A stretch of 64,000 nt of DNA from Hyphomicrobiales bacterium. Its GTDB lineage: Bacteria > Pseudomonadota > Alphaproteobacteria > Rhizobiales > Rhizobiaceae. The stretch is taken from positions 124,001-188,000 of the forward strand of contig UEGQ01000003.1 in the NCBI GenBank assembly GCA_900466005.1. The letters run 5' to 3'. A program made the position numbers and the translations under genes. Shown here in pieces: positions 8,853-16,908 of the stretch (within the stretch, counting starts at the first letter, position 1; each line of letters begins with the position of its first letter). Below the pieces are notes generated by a model, which made no database searches, was not told the DNA's origin, and saw only the letters and a list, made by a program, of their open reading frames with translations.

Positions 8853-10283
8853 ATGTCGGCAACCGCGACTGATTCCGCAGAAAGAGCATCCATGGCGCCC
8901 TACCAATATATCGACCGAAAAAGCCCCTTCAGCACGAAGAGCGGGAAGACCCTTCCGATCTTCGCCGTAACGCCCGCCCATGTTGAGACCGGCACGATCG
9001 ATCCGATCGCACTTGATTGGGCGCGCAAGGCGGGCTTCACCGCAGAGGCGGGGGCGCTGCTTCTCGTTCCGACGGCCGACGGCCATCTCGGAGGCGCGCT
9101 CTTCGGTCTCGGCACCAATCCTTCGGCGACACCCTTTCTCGCCGGCAAGCTCGCCCGCCAGCTTCCTCCCGGCGACTGGCACATCGAGACCGCCCCCCTC
9201 ACGGCCAATCGCCTGGCGCTCGGCTACGGTCTCGGCAGCTACAGCTACGACCGCTATCGCAAGGAGATTCAGTCCGGGCCGAAGCTGTTGATCCCGCAGG
9301 ATGCCGACGCGACCGACATCAAAAGGCAACTTGCCGGTGTCTTTCTCGCGCGAGACCTCATCAACACGCCGACAAACGACATGGGGCCCGTCGAGCTCGA
9401 ACGTGTGTTCCGGTCGGTTGCCGAACACTACAAGGCGGAGGTGTCGGTCGTTGTCGGCGATGACCTCCTGAAGGCGAATTTCCCATTGGTTCATGCCGTG
9501 GGTCGGGCGAGTGCCGAGGCGCCGCGTCTGCTCGAGATGCGTTGGGGCAAGGACGGACATCGCCGCGTCACTCTCGTCGGCAAGGGAGTATGCTTCGACA
9601 CCGGCGGTCTGGATATCAAGCCTGCTTCATCGATGCTGCTGATGAAGAAGGACATGGGCGGTGCAGCCAATGTCCTAGGCCTGGCGCTGATGATCATGGA
9701 CGCCAAGCTGAAGGTCGACCTGCGTGTCATCGTCCCTGTCGTCGAGAATTCCATCGGAGGGAATGCGTTCCGCCCCGGTGACGTCTATCGCAGCCGCAAG
9801 GGATTGACCGTACAGATCGACAACACGGACGCGGAGGGGCGGCTGATCCTCGCCGATGCGCTCGCCTATGCGGATGAAGAGGAAACCGATCTTCTCATCG
9901 ACATGGCGACCTTGACCGGCGCGGCCCGGGTGGCGCTCGGGCCGGACCTGCCGCCTGTGTTCACAGACGATGAGGAACTTGCCGCCGAACTCATCGACGC
10001 GAGCCTCGAAACCGACGATCCGCTGTGGCGGATGCCGCTCTACATGGGGTACGACAAGAGCCTCAAGGGCCAGATCGCCGACCTCACCAACGCGCCGGCC
10101 GGCGGTATGGCAGGAGCAATCACGGCAGCCCTGTTCCTCAAGCGGTTCGTGAGCCGCGCCAGGAGTTGGGCTCATTTCGACATCTTCGGCTGGGCGCCTT
10201 CGGAACGTCCGCATTCGCCGGTCGGTGGCGAGGCCCAGGCGATCCGCGCGCTGTACCGCTATCTGCGCTCCAGCGTTCGATGA
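8853..10283 (+). CDS. Leucyl aminopeptidase family protein (M17)
   Basis: This is a cytosolic zinc/manganese metallopeptidase that removes N-terminal residues from peptides. The 476 residues contain the M17 catalytic core: GKGVCFDTGGLDIKP from about residue 243 with the metal-binding lysine and aspartate, KKDMGGAA, and NTDAEGR at 324-330. The N-terminal domain is shorter and more divergent than in PepA, as in the PepB-like branch common in rhizobia. GGAG at 8844-8847 five bases before the ATG supports this start over an internal ATG at 8892. A MarR gene follows after 86 bases. Confidence 0.92.
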   Translation: MSATATDSAERASMAPYQYIDRKSPFSTKSGKTLPIFAVTPAHVETGTIDPIALDWARKAGFTAEAGALLLVPTADGHLGGALFGLGTNPSATPFLAGKLARQLPPGDWHIETAPLTANRLALGYGLGSYSYDRYRKEIQSGPKLLIPQDADATDIKRQLAGVFLARDLINTPTNDMGPVELERVFRSVAEHYKAEVSVVVGDDLLKANFPLVHAVGRASAEAPRLLEMRWGKDGHRRVTLVGKGVCFDTGGLDIKPASSMLLMKKDMGGAANVLGLALMIMDAKLKVDLRVIVPVVENSIGGNAFRPGDVYRSRKGLTVQIDNTDAEGRLILADALAYADEEETDLLIDMATLTGAARVALGPDLPPVFTDDEELAAELIDASLETDDPLWRMPLYMGYDKSLKGQIADLTNAPAGGMAGAITAALFLKRFVSRARSWAHFDIFGWAPSERPHSPVGGEAQAIRALYRYLRSSVR

Positions 10284-10369
10284 CGCGGCGGGCGCTTACC
10301 CAACAGCGAGCCTTGCCAACGACGGCCGATTGCCGGAAAAGAGTGCGTCGTGAACCCGGATGACGTCGG

Positions 10370-10720
10370 ATGAGTGTGGAACTGACCGCAACCGAGGCAT
10401 TGAGCCTGTGGCACAGGGTGACGCTGCAGCAGGTGCAGCAGGACAATCGCGATCTCACGCTTCGGCAGATGGCGATTCTCCTGCACATTTACCTCGTACC
10501 GCCGCCTCACACGGTGCGCGGGCTTGCGGCGGCGCTCAGCGTGACCAAGCCGGTGATCACCCGTGCGCTCGATACCATGGGAGAGATGGGCCTTGTCGAG
10601 CGCGTGCGGGATGACCGTGATCGTCGCAACGTGGTTATCAAGCGCACCGTTGGTGGTGCACTCTACCTCGAGCACTTCGGTGACCTCGTCATCGAAAAGG
10701 GGCGAGCGCTGGCGCTTTGA
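10370..10720 (+). CDS. MarR family transcriptional regulator
   Basis: This 116-residue DNA-binding protein has a winged-helix MarR core: RGLAAALSVTKPVITRALDTMGEMGLVER (about 55-83) followed by the wing RDDRDRRNVVIKRT. It is shorter than most MarR proteins (about 140-160), with a compact C-terminal dimerisation helix. Its stop lies 9 bases before the NlpC/P60 peptidase gene, so the two are probably co-transcribed; whether it controls that gene is not shown. Confidence 0.85.
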   Translation: MSVELTATEALSLWHRVTLQQVQQDNRDLTLRQMAILLHIYLVPPPHTVRGLAAALSVTKPVITRALDTMGEMGLVERVRDDRDRRNVVIKRTVGGALYLEHFGDLVIEKGRALAL

Positions 10721-10729
10721 GAGGGTCTT

Positions 10730-11584
10730 ATGGCACTGGACAGACGACTGAACGCCTATCGCGAGGATTTGGCAGAAAAGAGACTGGAGGGGCAAGTCCC
10801 TGCCCGTCGCTTCGTTACGGGTGAGCCGGCCAGGATCGTCTCGCCGGTTTCAGGCCTTCGTCCCAAGCCGGATTCAGCATCAGGCATAGACACGGAGGTT
10901 CTCTTTGGAGAAGAGGTGACGGTCTTCGACCGTGCCGAGGGCTGGGCATGGGTGAAGGCGGTGAGTGACGGTTATGTCGGCTACCTGCCAGACGCAGCGC
11001 TTGCACCCCCGGGCGCCTCACCGACCCATCATGTAGTCGTCCCCCGTACCTTTCTGTATCCCGGCGCGGATCTGCGCTTCCCCGCTTCTGCCGCCCTTTC
11101 GATGGGAAGTCGCGTCGCGGTCGTGGGTGAGGCCGAGACCCGGGGTACTCGCTACTTCCTGGTTGCGGACGGCCGGGCGATCGTGGCGGGGCACTGCTTG
11201 CCGATCGGTACCTATGCGAGTGACGACTACGTGGCCATCGCCGCCCGCTTTCTTGAAACGCCCTACCTGTGGGGCGGACGTTCCGGCTTTGGTATCGATT
11301 GCTCCGGTCTCGTCCAGCTGTCGTTGATGATGACGGGCCGTTCGGCGCCCCGCGACACCGACATGCAGGCAGCCGGACTCGGCGTCGCGATCGGACGTGG
11401 CGATCTGAAGCGCGGTGATCTCGTCTTCTGGAAAGGCCATGTGGCAATCATGGAAGACGAGAAGACGCTGCTTCACGCCAACGGTCATACGATGGCCGTC
11501 GCACGCGAGGATTTCGAGGCTGCGGTGAAGCGTATCGGCTGGCTCTACGACGTTCCGACCTGTTATCGCAGGCCCGTCACATGA
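10730..11584 (+). CDS. NlpC/P60 family peptidase with SH3-like N-terminus
   Basis: This is probably a cell-wall peptidase of the C40 (NlpC/P60) type, cutting peptide stems in peptidoglycan. The 284-residue protein has two bacterial SH3-like segments (about 35-90 and 100-155) and then the catalytic domain with FGIDCSGLVQ (Cys191), KGHVAIM (His237) and a third polar residue His249 in LLHANGH. No signal peptide is visible, so it may act in the cytoplasm on recycled muropeptides or be exported another way. It is 9 bases downstream of the MarR gene. Confidence 0.9.
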   Translation: MALDRRLNAYREDLAEKRLEGQVPARRFVTGEPARIVSPVSGLRPKPDSASGIDTEVLFGEEVTVFDRAEGWAWVKAVSDGYVGYLPDAALAPPGASPTHHVVVPRTFLYPGADLRFPASAALSMGSRVAVVGEAETRGTRYFLVADGRAIVAGHCLPIGTYASDDYVAIAARFLETPYLWGGRSGFGIDCSGLVQLSLMMTGRSAPRDTDMQAAGLGVAIGRGDLKRGDLVFWKGHVAIMEDEKTLLHANGHTMAVAREDFEAAVKRIGWLYDVPTCYRRPVT

Positions 11585-11690
11585 TCGTGCCCCGGGTGGC
11601 GGTCTTACGCTTGCCGGCTCTGGCTCCTACATGACACCTGACTGTCGATCTGCAGATCATCCGTCGGCAGGAAACCGGAAGGGCAAGTCC

Positions 11691-12023
11691 ATGAAGATTG
11701 TTTCGGCAGTGCTGAGCTTCGCCCTGGCGACCGTTGTCGCCGCACCGTCGTGTCGCGCAGACGAGAGGCGGTTAGTCGACCCCTCCGGCTATTTCAAGGA
11801 TCTGCCCGGCGTGATGGCCCCGGACGTGCAGCAGAAGGCGCCGGAATACAGATGCACGACGGCAACCCGCAGCTTTCGCAACCGGGACGATGTCGGTTTC
11901 TCCGACAGTCTGCCCGTGCTCATCTACCGCTGCACCCGCGACGGTGTCACCTTCGAGAGCCGCAATCCACCGCTGACCGGCTCCTGGTATCCGGGCGTCA
12001 ATCCGCGCAATATCGAGAAATAG
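11691..12023 (+). CDS. Small secreted protein of unknown function
   Basis: I do not recognise the family. The 110-residue product has a clear Sec signal peptide (MKIVSAVLSFALATVVAAPSC, with cleavage probably near residue 23) and a short mature domain with YRCTTATRSFRNRDD and LIYRCTRDGVTFESRNPP; the two mature cysteines could form a disulfide. GGAAGG lies about ten bases before this ATG; the longer upstream start at 11631 would bury the signal and is rejected. It stands alone after the NlpC/P60 gene. Confidence 0.65.
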   Translation: MKIVSAVLSFALATVVAAPSCRADERRLVDPSGYFKDLPGVMAPDVQQKAPEYRCTTATRSFRNRDDVGFSDSLPVLIYRCTRDGVTFESRNPPLTGSWYPGVNPRNIEK

Positions 12024-12117
12024 TGCCTGCATCTGGTGTGCGAGCCTTGCGAGGAAAACAAGGGTGCCTTTCCGTGCGGGCCTTTCCTCCACCTCGGCAT
12101 GGGTCTAGGTTGCCGGA

Positions 12118-12507
12118 ATGTTCAAGTTTTCATCAGTATCGAGGGTGCTTGCCTGGTCCCTCCTTTTCACCGTCTTCTTCGTCACGATAAGTCCGATTGG
12201 TCTCAGGCCACACACTCTGACGACAGTCGACTTCGATCGCGCCGCCGCCTTTGCCGTAGTCGCGATGCTCTTCGTGCTTGCTTACCCGGATCGCTGGAAG
12301 CGAGTAGGCTTGCTGCTGATCGGCGGTGCCGTTCTCTTTGAATTCACGCAGATGATCTCGCCGACACGACATGCCCACGTCGAGGATGCGCTCGTGAAGT
12401 CGTTCGGCGTGCTGGTCGGAGTGGCTGCGGGTTATACGACATCGTACGTCATAGCCTTGGTGCGCCCACCGCTTGCCGCCCGCCCCGTACCCGCTCGCAA
12501 GGACTGA
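12118..12507 (+). CDS. VanZ-like small membrane protein
   Basis: This is a 129-residue membrane protein with about four hydrophobic segments. The arrangement (FVTISPIGLRP, DRAAAFAVVAMLFVLAYP, GGAVLFEFTQMISPTRHAHVEDALVKSFGVLVG) resembles the short VanZ-like proteins common in Rhizobiales. The role of these proteins is unknown; the name comes from distant similarity to the teicoplanin-resistance protein VanZ and does not imply resistance. It ends about 75 bases before a terminator shared with the convergent tRNA gene. Confidence 0.7.
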   Translation: MFKFSSVSRVLAWSLLFTVFFVTISPIGLRPHTLTTVDFDRAAAFAVVAMLFVLAYPDRWKRVGLLLIGGAVLFEFTQMISPTRHAHVEDALVKSFGVLVGVAAGYTTSYVIALVRPPLAARPVPARKD

Positions 12508-12581
12508 CACGAGATTTCTCAGCCCGCCGTGAACGACTTTTCCCCTTGTGCAGGCGTCGGGTGGTCTCACTGGCGCCAGAA

Positions 12582-12616
12582 ACGAGAAAAGCCCGGGCGA
12601 ACCGGGCTTTTCTCGT
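12582..12616 (-). terminator. Strong hairpin between VanZ-like gene and tRNA-Leu
   Basis: ACGAGAAAAGCCCGG (12582-12596) pairs perfectly with its complement at 12602-12616 around a five-base loop. The A/T-rich stem base gives T-runs on both strands, so it can stop transcription of the convergent VanZ-like gene and of the tRNA gene. It is placed on the minus strand because it lies 38 bases past the tRNA 3' end. Confidence 0.8.
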
Positions 12617-12653
12617 GTTTTCAACGCCGTAGTTACGGGCTGAAATGGGAATT

Positions 12654-12738
12654 TGGTGCCCAGAAGAGGACTCGAACCTCCACGCCTCGCGGCACAGGTA
12701 CCTGAAACCTGCGCGTCTACCAATTCCGCCATCTGGGC
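12654..12738 (-). tRNA. tRNA-Leu (anticodon CAG)
   Basis: Read on the minus strand, an acceptor stem GCCCAGA pairs with TCTGGGC followed by A and an encoded CCA. The D arm carries GGTAGACGC, the anticodon stem CAGGT/ACCTG encloses the loop TTCAGGT with anticodon CAG, a long variable arm (typical of leucine tRNAs) follows, then GGTTCGAGTCC in the T arm. Total length is 85 with CCA. It decodes CUG, a frequent leucine codon in this GC-rich genome. Confidence 0.97.
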
Positions 12739-12748
12739 GACGGTCACG

Positions 12749-12777
12749 CATGTAAGGGGGGCGCCTCTTGCTGTCAA
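12749..12777 (-). promoter_or_regulatory. Promoter of tRNA-Leu
   Basis: On the minus strand a perfect -35 TTGACA (12772-12777) is followed by a 17-base spacer and a -10-like TACATG (12749-12754). The expected transcript start would be about four to six bases before the mature tRNA 5' end at 12738. The -35 with an optimal spacer is convincing; the -10 is weak. Confidence 0.6.
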
Positions 12778-13028
12778 CAGGCATTTTGAAGTTTTCGTGT
12801 CATCGGTCGAGAAAGCTGTGCGGTGGCTCCATTTGCCGTCGGCTCTCGGCGAAACGACGGGCGACTTGTGGTCGGTGCGCCGGCGTGGAACAGTGCTTCG
12901 GGGTCGTCTTCGAAAAGCCATGATCGCCCCCAAGATCGGGCAGGTGGAGAACAGATCGTTCGGATCGACCTGTCATTGCGCCCCCAACCGGGAGGTGTCG
13001 CGGACAGGCGACGACGGGGGAGACGCTC

Positions 13029-13469
13029 ATGTACAAGATCCGGAATTTCCTGCTTGGGGGCCTACTGCTTGTAGCAAGTGCGCTGCCTGCGCCGGCCAGC
13101 GCCACGATGCCTGCAATACCCGGCGGGCGGGAAGCGGCATCTGCCGACGTCGCACAGGCGGCGGTCGTCTGTGATCGCTACGGCTGCTACGACACATGGC
13201 GCCATCCGCCGCCGCCACCGCGTTGGCGGCCTCCACCGCCGCCGCCGATTTACCGGCCGGATCCACCCTATTACCGTCCGGTTCCGCCGCCGCCACCCTA
13301 CCGGCATTATCGTCGTCCCCCTCCGCCGCCTCCGATCTACCGTGCGCCGCGCTCCTGGGATAATCACGTGCGGTGGTGCCTCGAGCGTTATCGCTCTTAC
13401 AATCCGCGGACGAACCGCTATCTCGGCTACGACGGCTACTTCCACATCTGCCGCTCACCCTATCGGTGA
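13029..13469 (+). CDS. BA14K family proline-rich secreted protein
   Basis: The BA14K family is named after a Brucella lectin-like immunoreactive protein. The 146-residue product has a Sec signal peptide (about 1-26, ALPAPASA), a proline/arginine/tyrosine-rich middle (about 58-105) with repeated PPPPP runs, and the diagnostic C-terminus HVRWCLERYRSYNPRTNRY followed by LGYDGYFHIC. It probably sits in the periplasm or on the surface; no function is proven. A 9-base-pair hairpin (13451-13459 with 13465-13473) spans the stop codon. Confidence 0.85.
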   Translation: MYKIRNFLLGGLLLVASALPAPASATMPAIPGGREAASADVAQAAVVCDRYGCYDTWRHPPPPPRWRPPPPPPIYRPDPPYYRPVPPPPPYRHYRRPPPPPPIYRAPRSWDNHVRWCLERYRSYNPRTNRYLGYDGYFHICRSPYR

Positions 13470-13486
13470 GCGGAGCCGAACCGCGA

Positions 13487-13513
13487 AGAAGGCCGGGTGT
13501 GCTTCGGCCTTCT
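13487..13513. terminator. Bidirectional terminator-like hairpin
   Basis: AGAAGGCCG (13487-13495) pairs with CGGCCTTCT (13505-13513) around a nine-base loop. It lies exactly between the BA14K gene and the convergent SelT/W-like gene. T-tracts are short on both sides, so efficiency is uncertain. Confidence 0.55.
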
Positions 13514-13819
13514 CTAGCCCGCGCTCTCCGGGCTCGGGCCAGCCCGGTCGACGTGGCCGAGATCGCGGTCCGGTTCGATGACGTCGCGAATTCGCTGCTT
13601 CAGTTCCTTCGGTCCTGGAAAGCCGCCGTCACGCTTGCGCTCCCAGACAAGGGTTCCGTCGATCCGGATCTCGAAATTGCCGCCGGTCCCGGGGACGAGA
13701 GCCACCTCGCTGAGACTGTCGGGAAATGTCTGGAGCAGCTCCTGGGCCATCCAGCCGGCACGCAGTAGCCAGTTGCACTGGGTGCAGTAGAGAATGGTGA
13801 TGCGGGGTTTGGTCGACAT
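13514..13819 (-). CDS. SelT/SelW/SelH family protein
   Basis: This is a small thioredoxin-like redox protein, the cysteine version of the selenoprotein W family. The 101 residues contain the redox motif CTQC (Cys12 and Cys15) right after the first beta strand and the family pattern VPGTGGNFEIRIDGTLVWERK followed by GGFPGPKELKQRIRD. Its redox partner is unknown. It converges with the BA14K gene. Confidence 0.88.
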   Translation of the reverse strand: MSTKPRITILYCTQCNWLLRAGWMAQELLQTFPDSLSEVALVPGTGGNFEIRIDGTLVWERKRDGGFPGPKELKQRIRDVIEPDRDLGHVDRAGPSPESAG

Positions 13820-13962
13820 GTCTCTCTCATTTTTCGGCGATGATATCGGTCTGACCGCGGGTGGTCCACCGGTTCATCGGTTCAGGTTCAAGGCCCTTGA
13901 ACCCGCCGTGCCGTCATGGTCATGTGATGCCGGCTCTATGTGAATCGGAACGGATCGCAAGC

Positions 13963-14661
13963 ATGCGCGTGGCTATCGTCGAGAACATGCCTTCAACCCA
14001 ACACGGGCTGGTCGGGGTCGCGCTCCGCGAGGTGGGAGCCGAGCTCGACTTGATCCGTGCCTTTGCCGGCGAACCCCTGCCGGTCGGCGTCCATGACCAC
14101 GACGCTCTGGTGGTCTTCGGTGGCGAACAGAATGCTCGCGACGACCACGCCCATCCATATCTGCCGGCACTTGCCGGTGTGATGAGGAGTTTCGGCGACG
14201 CCGGAAAGGCGGTCCTCGGCATCTGCCTCGGCAGCCAGGTGCTGGCACGCGCCTATGGCGGCGAGAACCTGATCGGTGTCGCGCCCGAATTCGGTTGGAG
14301 GGATATCACGCTCACAGACGGCGCGAGGAGCGATCCGGTCCTGGGGCATCTAGGCCGGCAATTCGTTTCGTTCCAGTGGCACGACGATACGTTCACGCTC
14401 CCGCAGGGTGCCACCCGTCTTGCTGAAAATGATATCACCAGGAACCAGGGCTTCCGCGTCGGCCGGGCCGCCTACGGTATGCAGTGCCACTTCGAGGCGA
14501 ACCAGCCGGTTGTCGAGGAATGGATCCGGCTCTTTCCGGCTCACGTCGAGCGCAAGGAGCCGGGATGGCTTGCCCGCCATCCCCAGCATGCTGCCGCGCA
14601 CGGTGCGCACGCGGATGCTGCCGGCCTCGAGATTGCCCGTGCCTGGGTGCGCCGGATCTGA
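13963..14661 (+). CDS. Type 1 glutamine amidotransferase
   Basis: This stand-alone class I glutamine amidotransferase domain resembles GMP-synthase glutaminase subunits. The 232 residues carry the nucleophile motif GICLGSQ at 86-92 (Cys88), FQWHDDTFTLP, and the His/Glu pair in YGMQCHFEANQP. The true acceptor is unknown; relatives act in amine or gamma-glutamyl metabolism. The start MRVAIVEN fits the first beta strand; longer in-frame starts at 13861 and 13927 add unrelated residues. Confidence 0.88.
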   Translation: MRVAIVENMPSTQHGLVGVALREVGAELDLIRAFAGEPLPVGVHDHDALVVFGGEQNARDDHAHPYLPALAGVMRSFGDAGKAVLGICLGSQVLARAYGGENLIGVAPEFGWRDITLTDGARSDPVLGHLGRQFVSFQWHDDTFTLPQGATRLAENDITRNQGFRVGRAAYGMQCHFEANQPVVEEWIRLFPAHVERKEPGWLARHPQHAAAHGAHADAAGLEIARAWVRRI

Positions 14662-14745
14662 CGCTGGAGCGACTTGGCGCCGGCACCGCCGAAGGGGCGC
14701 AATCCGCGCCTTCCGCCACGGCATATCCAAATGGCCGAGGGCCGC

Positions 14746-15810
14746 CTAACGTTGCCGCGCCCTGAGCACTTTGCGGGCGTGGTCGTCGCCGACGATCGCC
14801 GTATGGCGGCGGTCCGGCAAGACGCCGCCCGATGCAGGGTCTTTGATCCGCGTCGCCGCAGGGTCGGTCGGTATCTGTTCCGTGCTGCCGGCGCTCGAAG
14901 ATTTGGTCGTGGCAGCGGCGCCCTGGCGGTAGGTATAACTGTCGGCGCGGCGCCAGGCCTCGACGCGATCCGCGCATTCGACGGGATCCAAATCCTTGAG
15001 CAGCGCTTGCGCGCGAGTCCGCTCGCCCGCGGTTTCGCGAAGGTGAGGGTAGAGGTATTCAAGCACGAAGACCGCTTCGCGGGATGGCATGGCGACGCCC
15101 GCCAATGTCACGGCGAGCTGGCGGCCGGAAATGTCGAGCATGATGCGTTCGGCGAGCCACCGGCTTGCGGAAAGTACCTCGGAAAGCGTCGAACAAAAGT
15201 GATCCGCTTCGCCGTTACGGGCGAAGCGCACCAGCAATGCCTCCTGCATCGACGTGACGGTGCGCATACCCAGCCGATCGGAAGCCGGGGCGTTGAGGTG
15301 ATTTGCAAGCCGCTTGATGCGCTCGCGCAGTGCTTCGTTGTGGTCCGGTCGAGCTTGCTGCAAGACAGGCTGGTCGACGTCGGACCGCTCCGGCCCCTTG
15401 CTGTGACGAAGGCCGACAAGTGCATCAACGACTGTGGGCGACAGCGACTGCCGGCGCACGATGGCGCGGGCATGCGCCGCACCCTGTGTCCGGGCGATCA
15501 TGATCAGGAGGTCGTCCGAAAGGCACGGTGACGAAGCGAGAAAGGGGGCTGCGACTGCGATCGGCTGCGACGCAATGAAAAGCGCCACAGCCGGTGGGAC
15601 GTTCGGGTTCTGCGACAGTGCGGCGACCGCCTGACGCCGGGCGTCTTCAGAGGAGGCCTGGAAGAGCGGCGCAAAGAGTTCGGCGAACTGCCTCAACTCA
15701 CTCTTCCTCGGATGCCGGACGTTCTCGAAGCTGGTGACGGTCGCCATCAGAACAACGTCCTTCTTCCGCAACCCCTGGGGCTTCTCGAGTTCCCGAAAGC
15801 GATCGACCAC
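14746..15810 (-). CDS. DUF2336 domain protein
   Basis: This 354-residue alphaproteobacterial protein belongs to the DUF2336 family (helical, HEAT-like repeats; function unknown). The pattern ELRQFAELFAPLFQASSEDARRQ, then PPAVALFIASQPIAVAAPFL, then LSDDLLIMIARTQGAAHARAI is typical of its N-terminal half. The last about 65 residues are low-complexity and charged. The start is GTG at 15810, with AAGG upstream; ATG codons lie within 22 codons. It converges with the amidotransferase gene. Confidence 0.8.
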   Translation of the reverse strand: MVDRFRELEKPQGLRKKDVVLMATVTSFENVRHPRKSELRQFAELFAPLFQASSEDARRQAVAALSQNPNVPPAVALFIASQPIAVAAPFLASSPCLSDDLLIMIARTQGAAHARAIVRRQSLSPTVVDALVGLRHSKGPERSDVDQPVLQQARPDHNEALRERIKRLANHLNAPASDRLGMRTVTSMQEALLVRFARNGEADHFCSTLSEVLSASRWLAERIMLDISGRQLAVTLAGVAMPSREAVFVLEYLYPHLRETAGERTRAQALLKDLDPVECADRVEAWRRADSYTYRQGAAATTKSSSAGSTEQIPTDPAATRIKDPASGGVLPDRRHTAIVGDDHARKVLRARQR

Positions 15811-16127
15811 GACAAGACCTTAACCTTACGCAAAACAGATGTGAGCCAAACTAGAACAAATTTGTTAGCAAGCTGTTAACTAAGCTGTGCGTGAATTGGG
15901 TCATAGTCGTGAAGCTGCACGCCGATTCGCTTGCAGGCACACGTGTTTGGCGTGCCCCGTCTGGTGGGCAGTGAGTATCGTCCCATCGTCGGTGCGCGCT
16001 TGAGAAAGGCGCAGATGACCCGGCTTTGACCCGACAAGGGAGCGCTGCCGGGCTGTGCCTGCCCTCGAACCGAGGGCAGGGTGAAATCGATTTCTTCATC
16101 CTTCTCGGCCTGGAAATGGAGACGAGC
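15811..16127. other. 317-base intergenic region
   Basis: No convincing gene or RNA is seen here. It holds the divergent starts of the DUF2336 gene and the 64-residue gene, AT-rich sequence near 15840-15885 and the CtrA-like site described separately. The rest (15890-16100) shows no repeat or hairpin I can support. Confidence 0.5.
15865..15879. promoter_or_regulatory. CtrA-like site upstream of the DUF2336 gene
   Basis: TTAG-CAAGCTG-TTAA matches the CtrA consensus TTAA-N7-TTAA with one mismatch. It lies 55-69 bases upstream of the GTG start at 15810, a plausible place for cell-cycle control. A single degenerate motif can occur by chance. Confidence 0.35.
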
Positions 16128-16322
16128 ATGGCGGAGATCGTGAAATTGGAAGAAAGGCTGGCGCGTCAGCCGAAACGGCGGCCGGAGCACCACGAGGCGG
16201 TGATCCTGCTCTTCACCGGGGTTCGATACGAGTACCGCGATGGTCATCTCGTTCGCACCGGCGATGTGTTCGCCGAGCAGCGCGTGCCTCAGCCGAAGGG
16301 CAAGGACCCCTTGCCCCACTGA
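16128..16322 (+). CDS. Conserved-looking 64-residue protein of unknown function
   Basis: I do not recognise a named family. The short, charged, soluble product begins MAEIVKLEERLARQPKRR and continues HEAVILLFTGVRYEYRDGHL, which has a plausible strand pattern. GGAG at 16118-16121 lies six bases before this ATG and decides it over longer in-frame starts (16026, 16116). It converges with the DUF1254 gene 34 bases downstream. Confidence 0.6.
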   Translation: MAEIVKLEERLARQPKRRPEHHEAVILLFTGVRYEYRDGHLVRTGDVFAEQRVPQPKGKDPLPH

Positions 16323-16356
16323 TCGCTTCCGACCCTTGGCGGCGGAACCGTCGCTG

Positions 16357-16908
16357 CTAATAGTCGGAGAACGGCGCACATACCGCGTCCGCGAGAAAGT
16401 CTCTCGCGCTTTCCTCGAAACTTGCCTGCGGGGCCATGGTTCGCAGGACCGCATAGCCGAGCGGGTCCTTGAGCTCGACCGTGATCGTCTGCGAAAGAGA
16501 GTCCGGCAGGGCCTTTCGTATCCGCCCGAGCTGGACGGTCGAAGCGGCGAGTACATCGACGCCACCGTCGACGGACGTTCGGTCGTTGATGCTGAAGACC
16601 TCGTCGGACCGGCTGTCGTAGATGGCGAGCGACCAAAAGCCGGGGCCCTTGCCGGCAAGAAGCCTGACCGGTTGGGCCGTGACGTCGAAATGGCAGACCG
16701 CAATCTTCACGTAGGGATCGAGATTGGCAAGCCTCTCGCCCTCGGCGGTATCCGGGAGGCTGTAGAAGGCGTCTGCCGGCCCTTCCGCTTGCACCCGCGT
16801 ATAGGCGTCCTTGCCGGTAAAGCTCGGAAGCGCCAAAATAATGAGAATGTGCAGCAGTGCCGCTCCGACGAGCCCCGTCGCGGCTGCAAAGAGAAGCTTC
16901 CTAGCCAT
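16357..16908 (-). CDS. DUF1254-type membrane protein
   Basis: This 183-residue protein has one N-terminal membrane segment (about 5-28) and a periplasmic domain of the DUF1254 type (DAFYSLPDT, DPYVKIAVCHFDV, GFWSLAIYDSRSDEVFSINDR). Its first eight bases overlap the end of the DUF1214 gene, so the two are translationally coupled. In larger homologues both domains occur in one polypeptide, so the pair probably forms a complex. Function unknown. Confidence 0.75.
   Translation of the reverse strand: MARKLLFAAATGLVGAALLHILIILALPSFTGKDAYTRVQAEGPADAFYSLPDTAEGERLANLDPYVKIAVCHFDVTAQPVRLLAGKGPGFWSLAIYDSRSDEVFSINDRTSVDGGVDVLAASTVQLGRIRKALPDSLSQTITVELKDPLGYAVLRTMAPQASFEESARDFLADAVCAPFSDY

Noticed and set aside
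8831..8855. TTAACCC...TTAA as a CtrA site between tadD and the aminopeptidase
   Set aside because: The spacing does not fit TTAA-N7-TTAA.
13062..13581. Several overlapping frames over the proline-rich gene
   Set aside because: The CCG repeats keep all frames open; only the 13029 frame has a signal peptide and the BA14K C-terminus.
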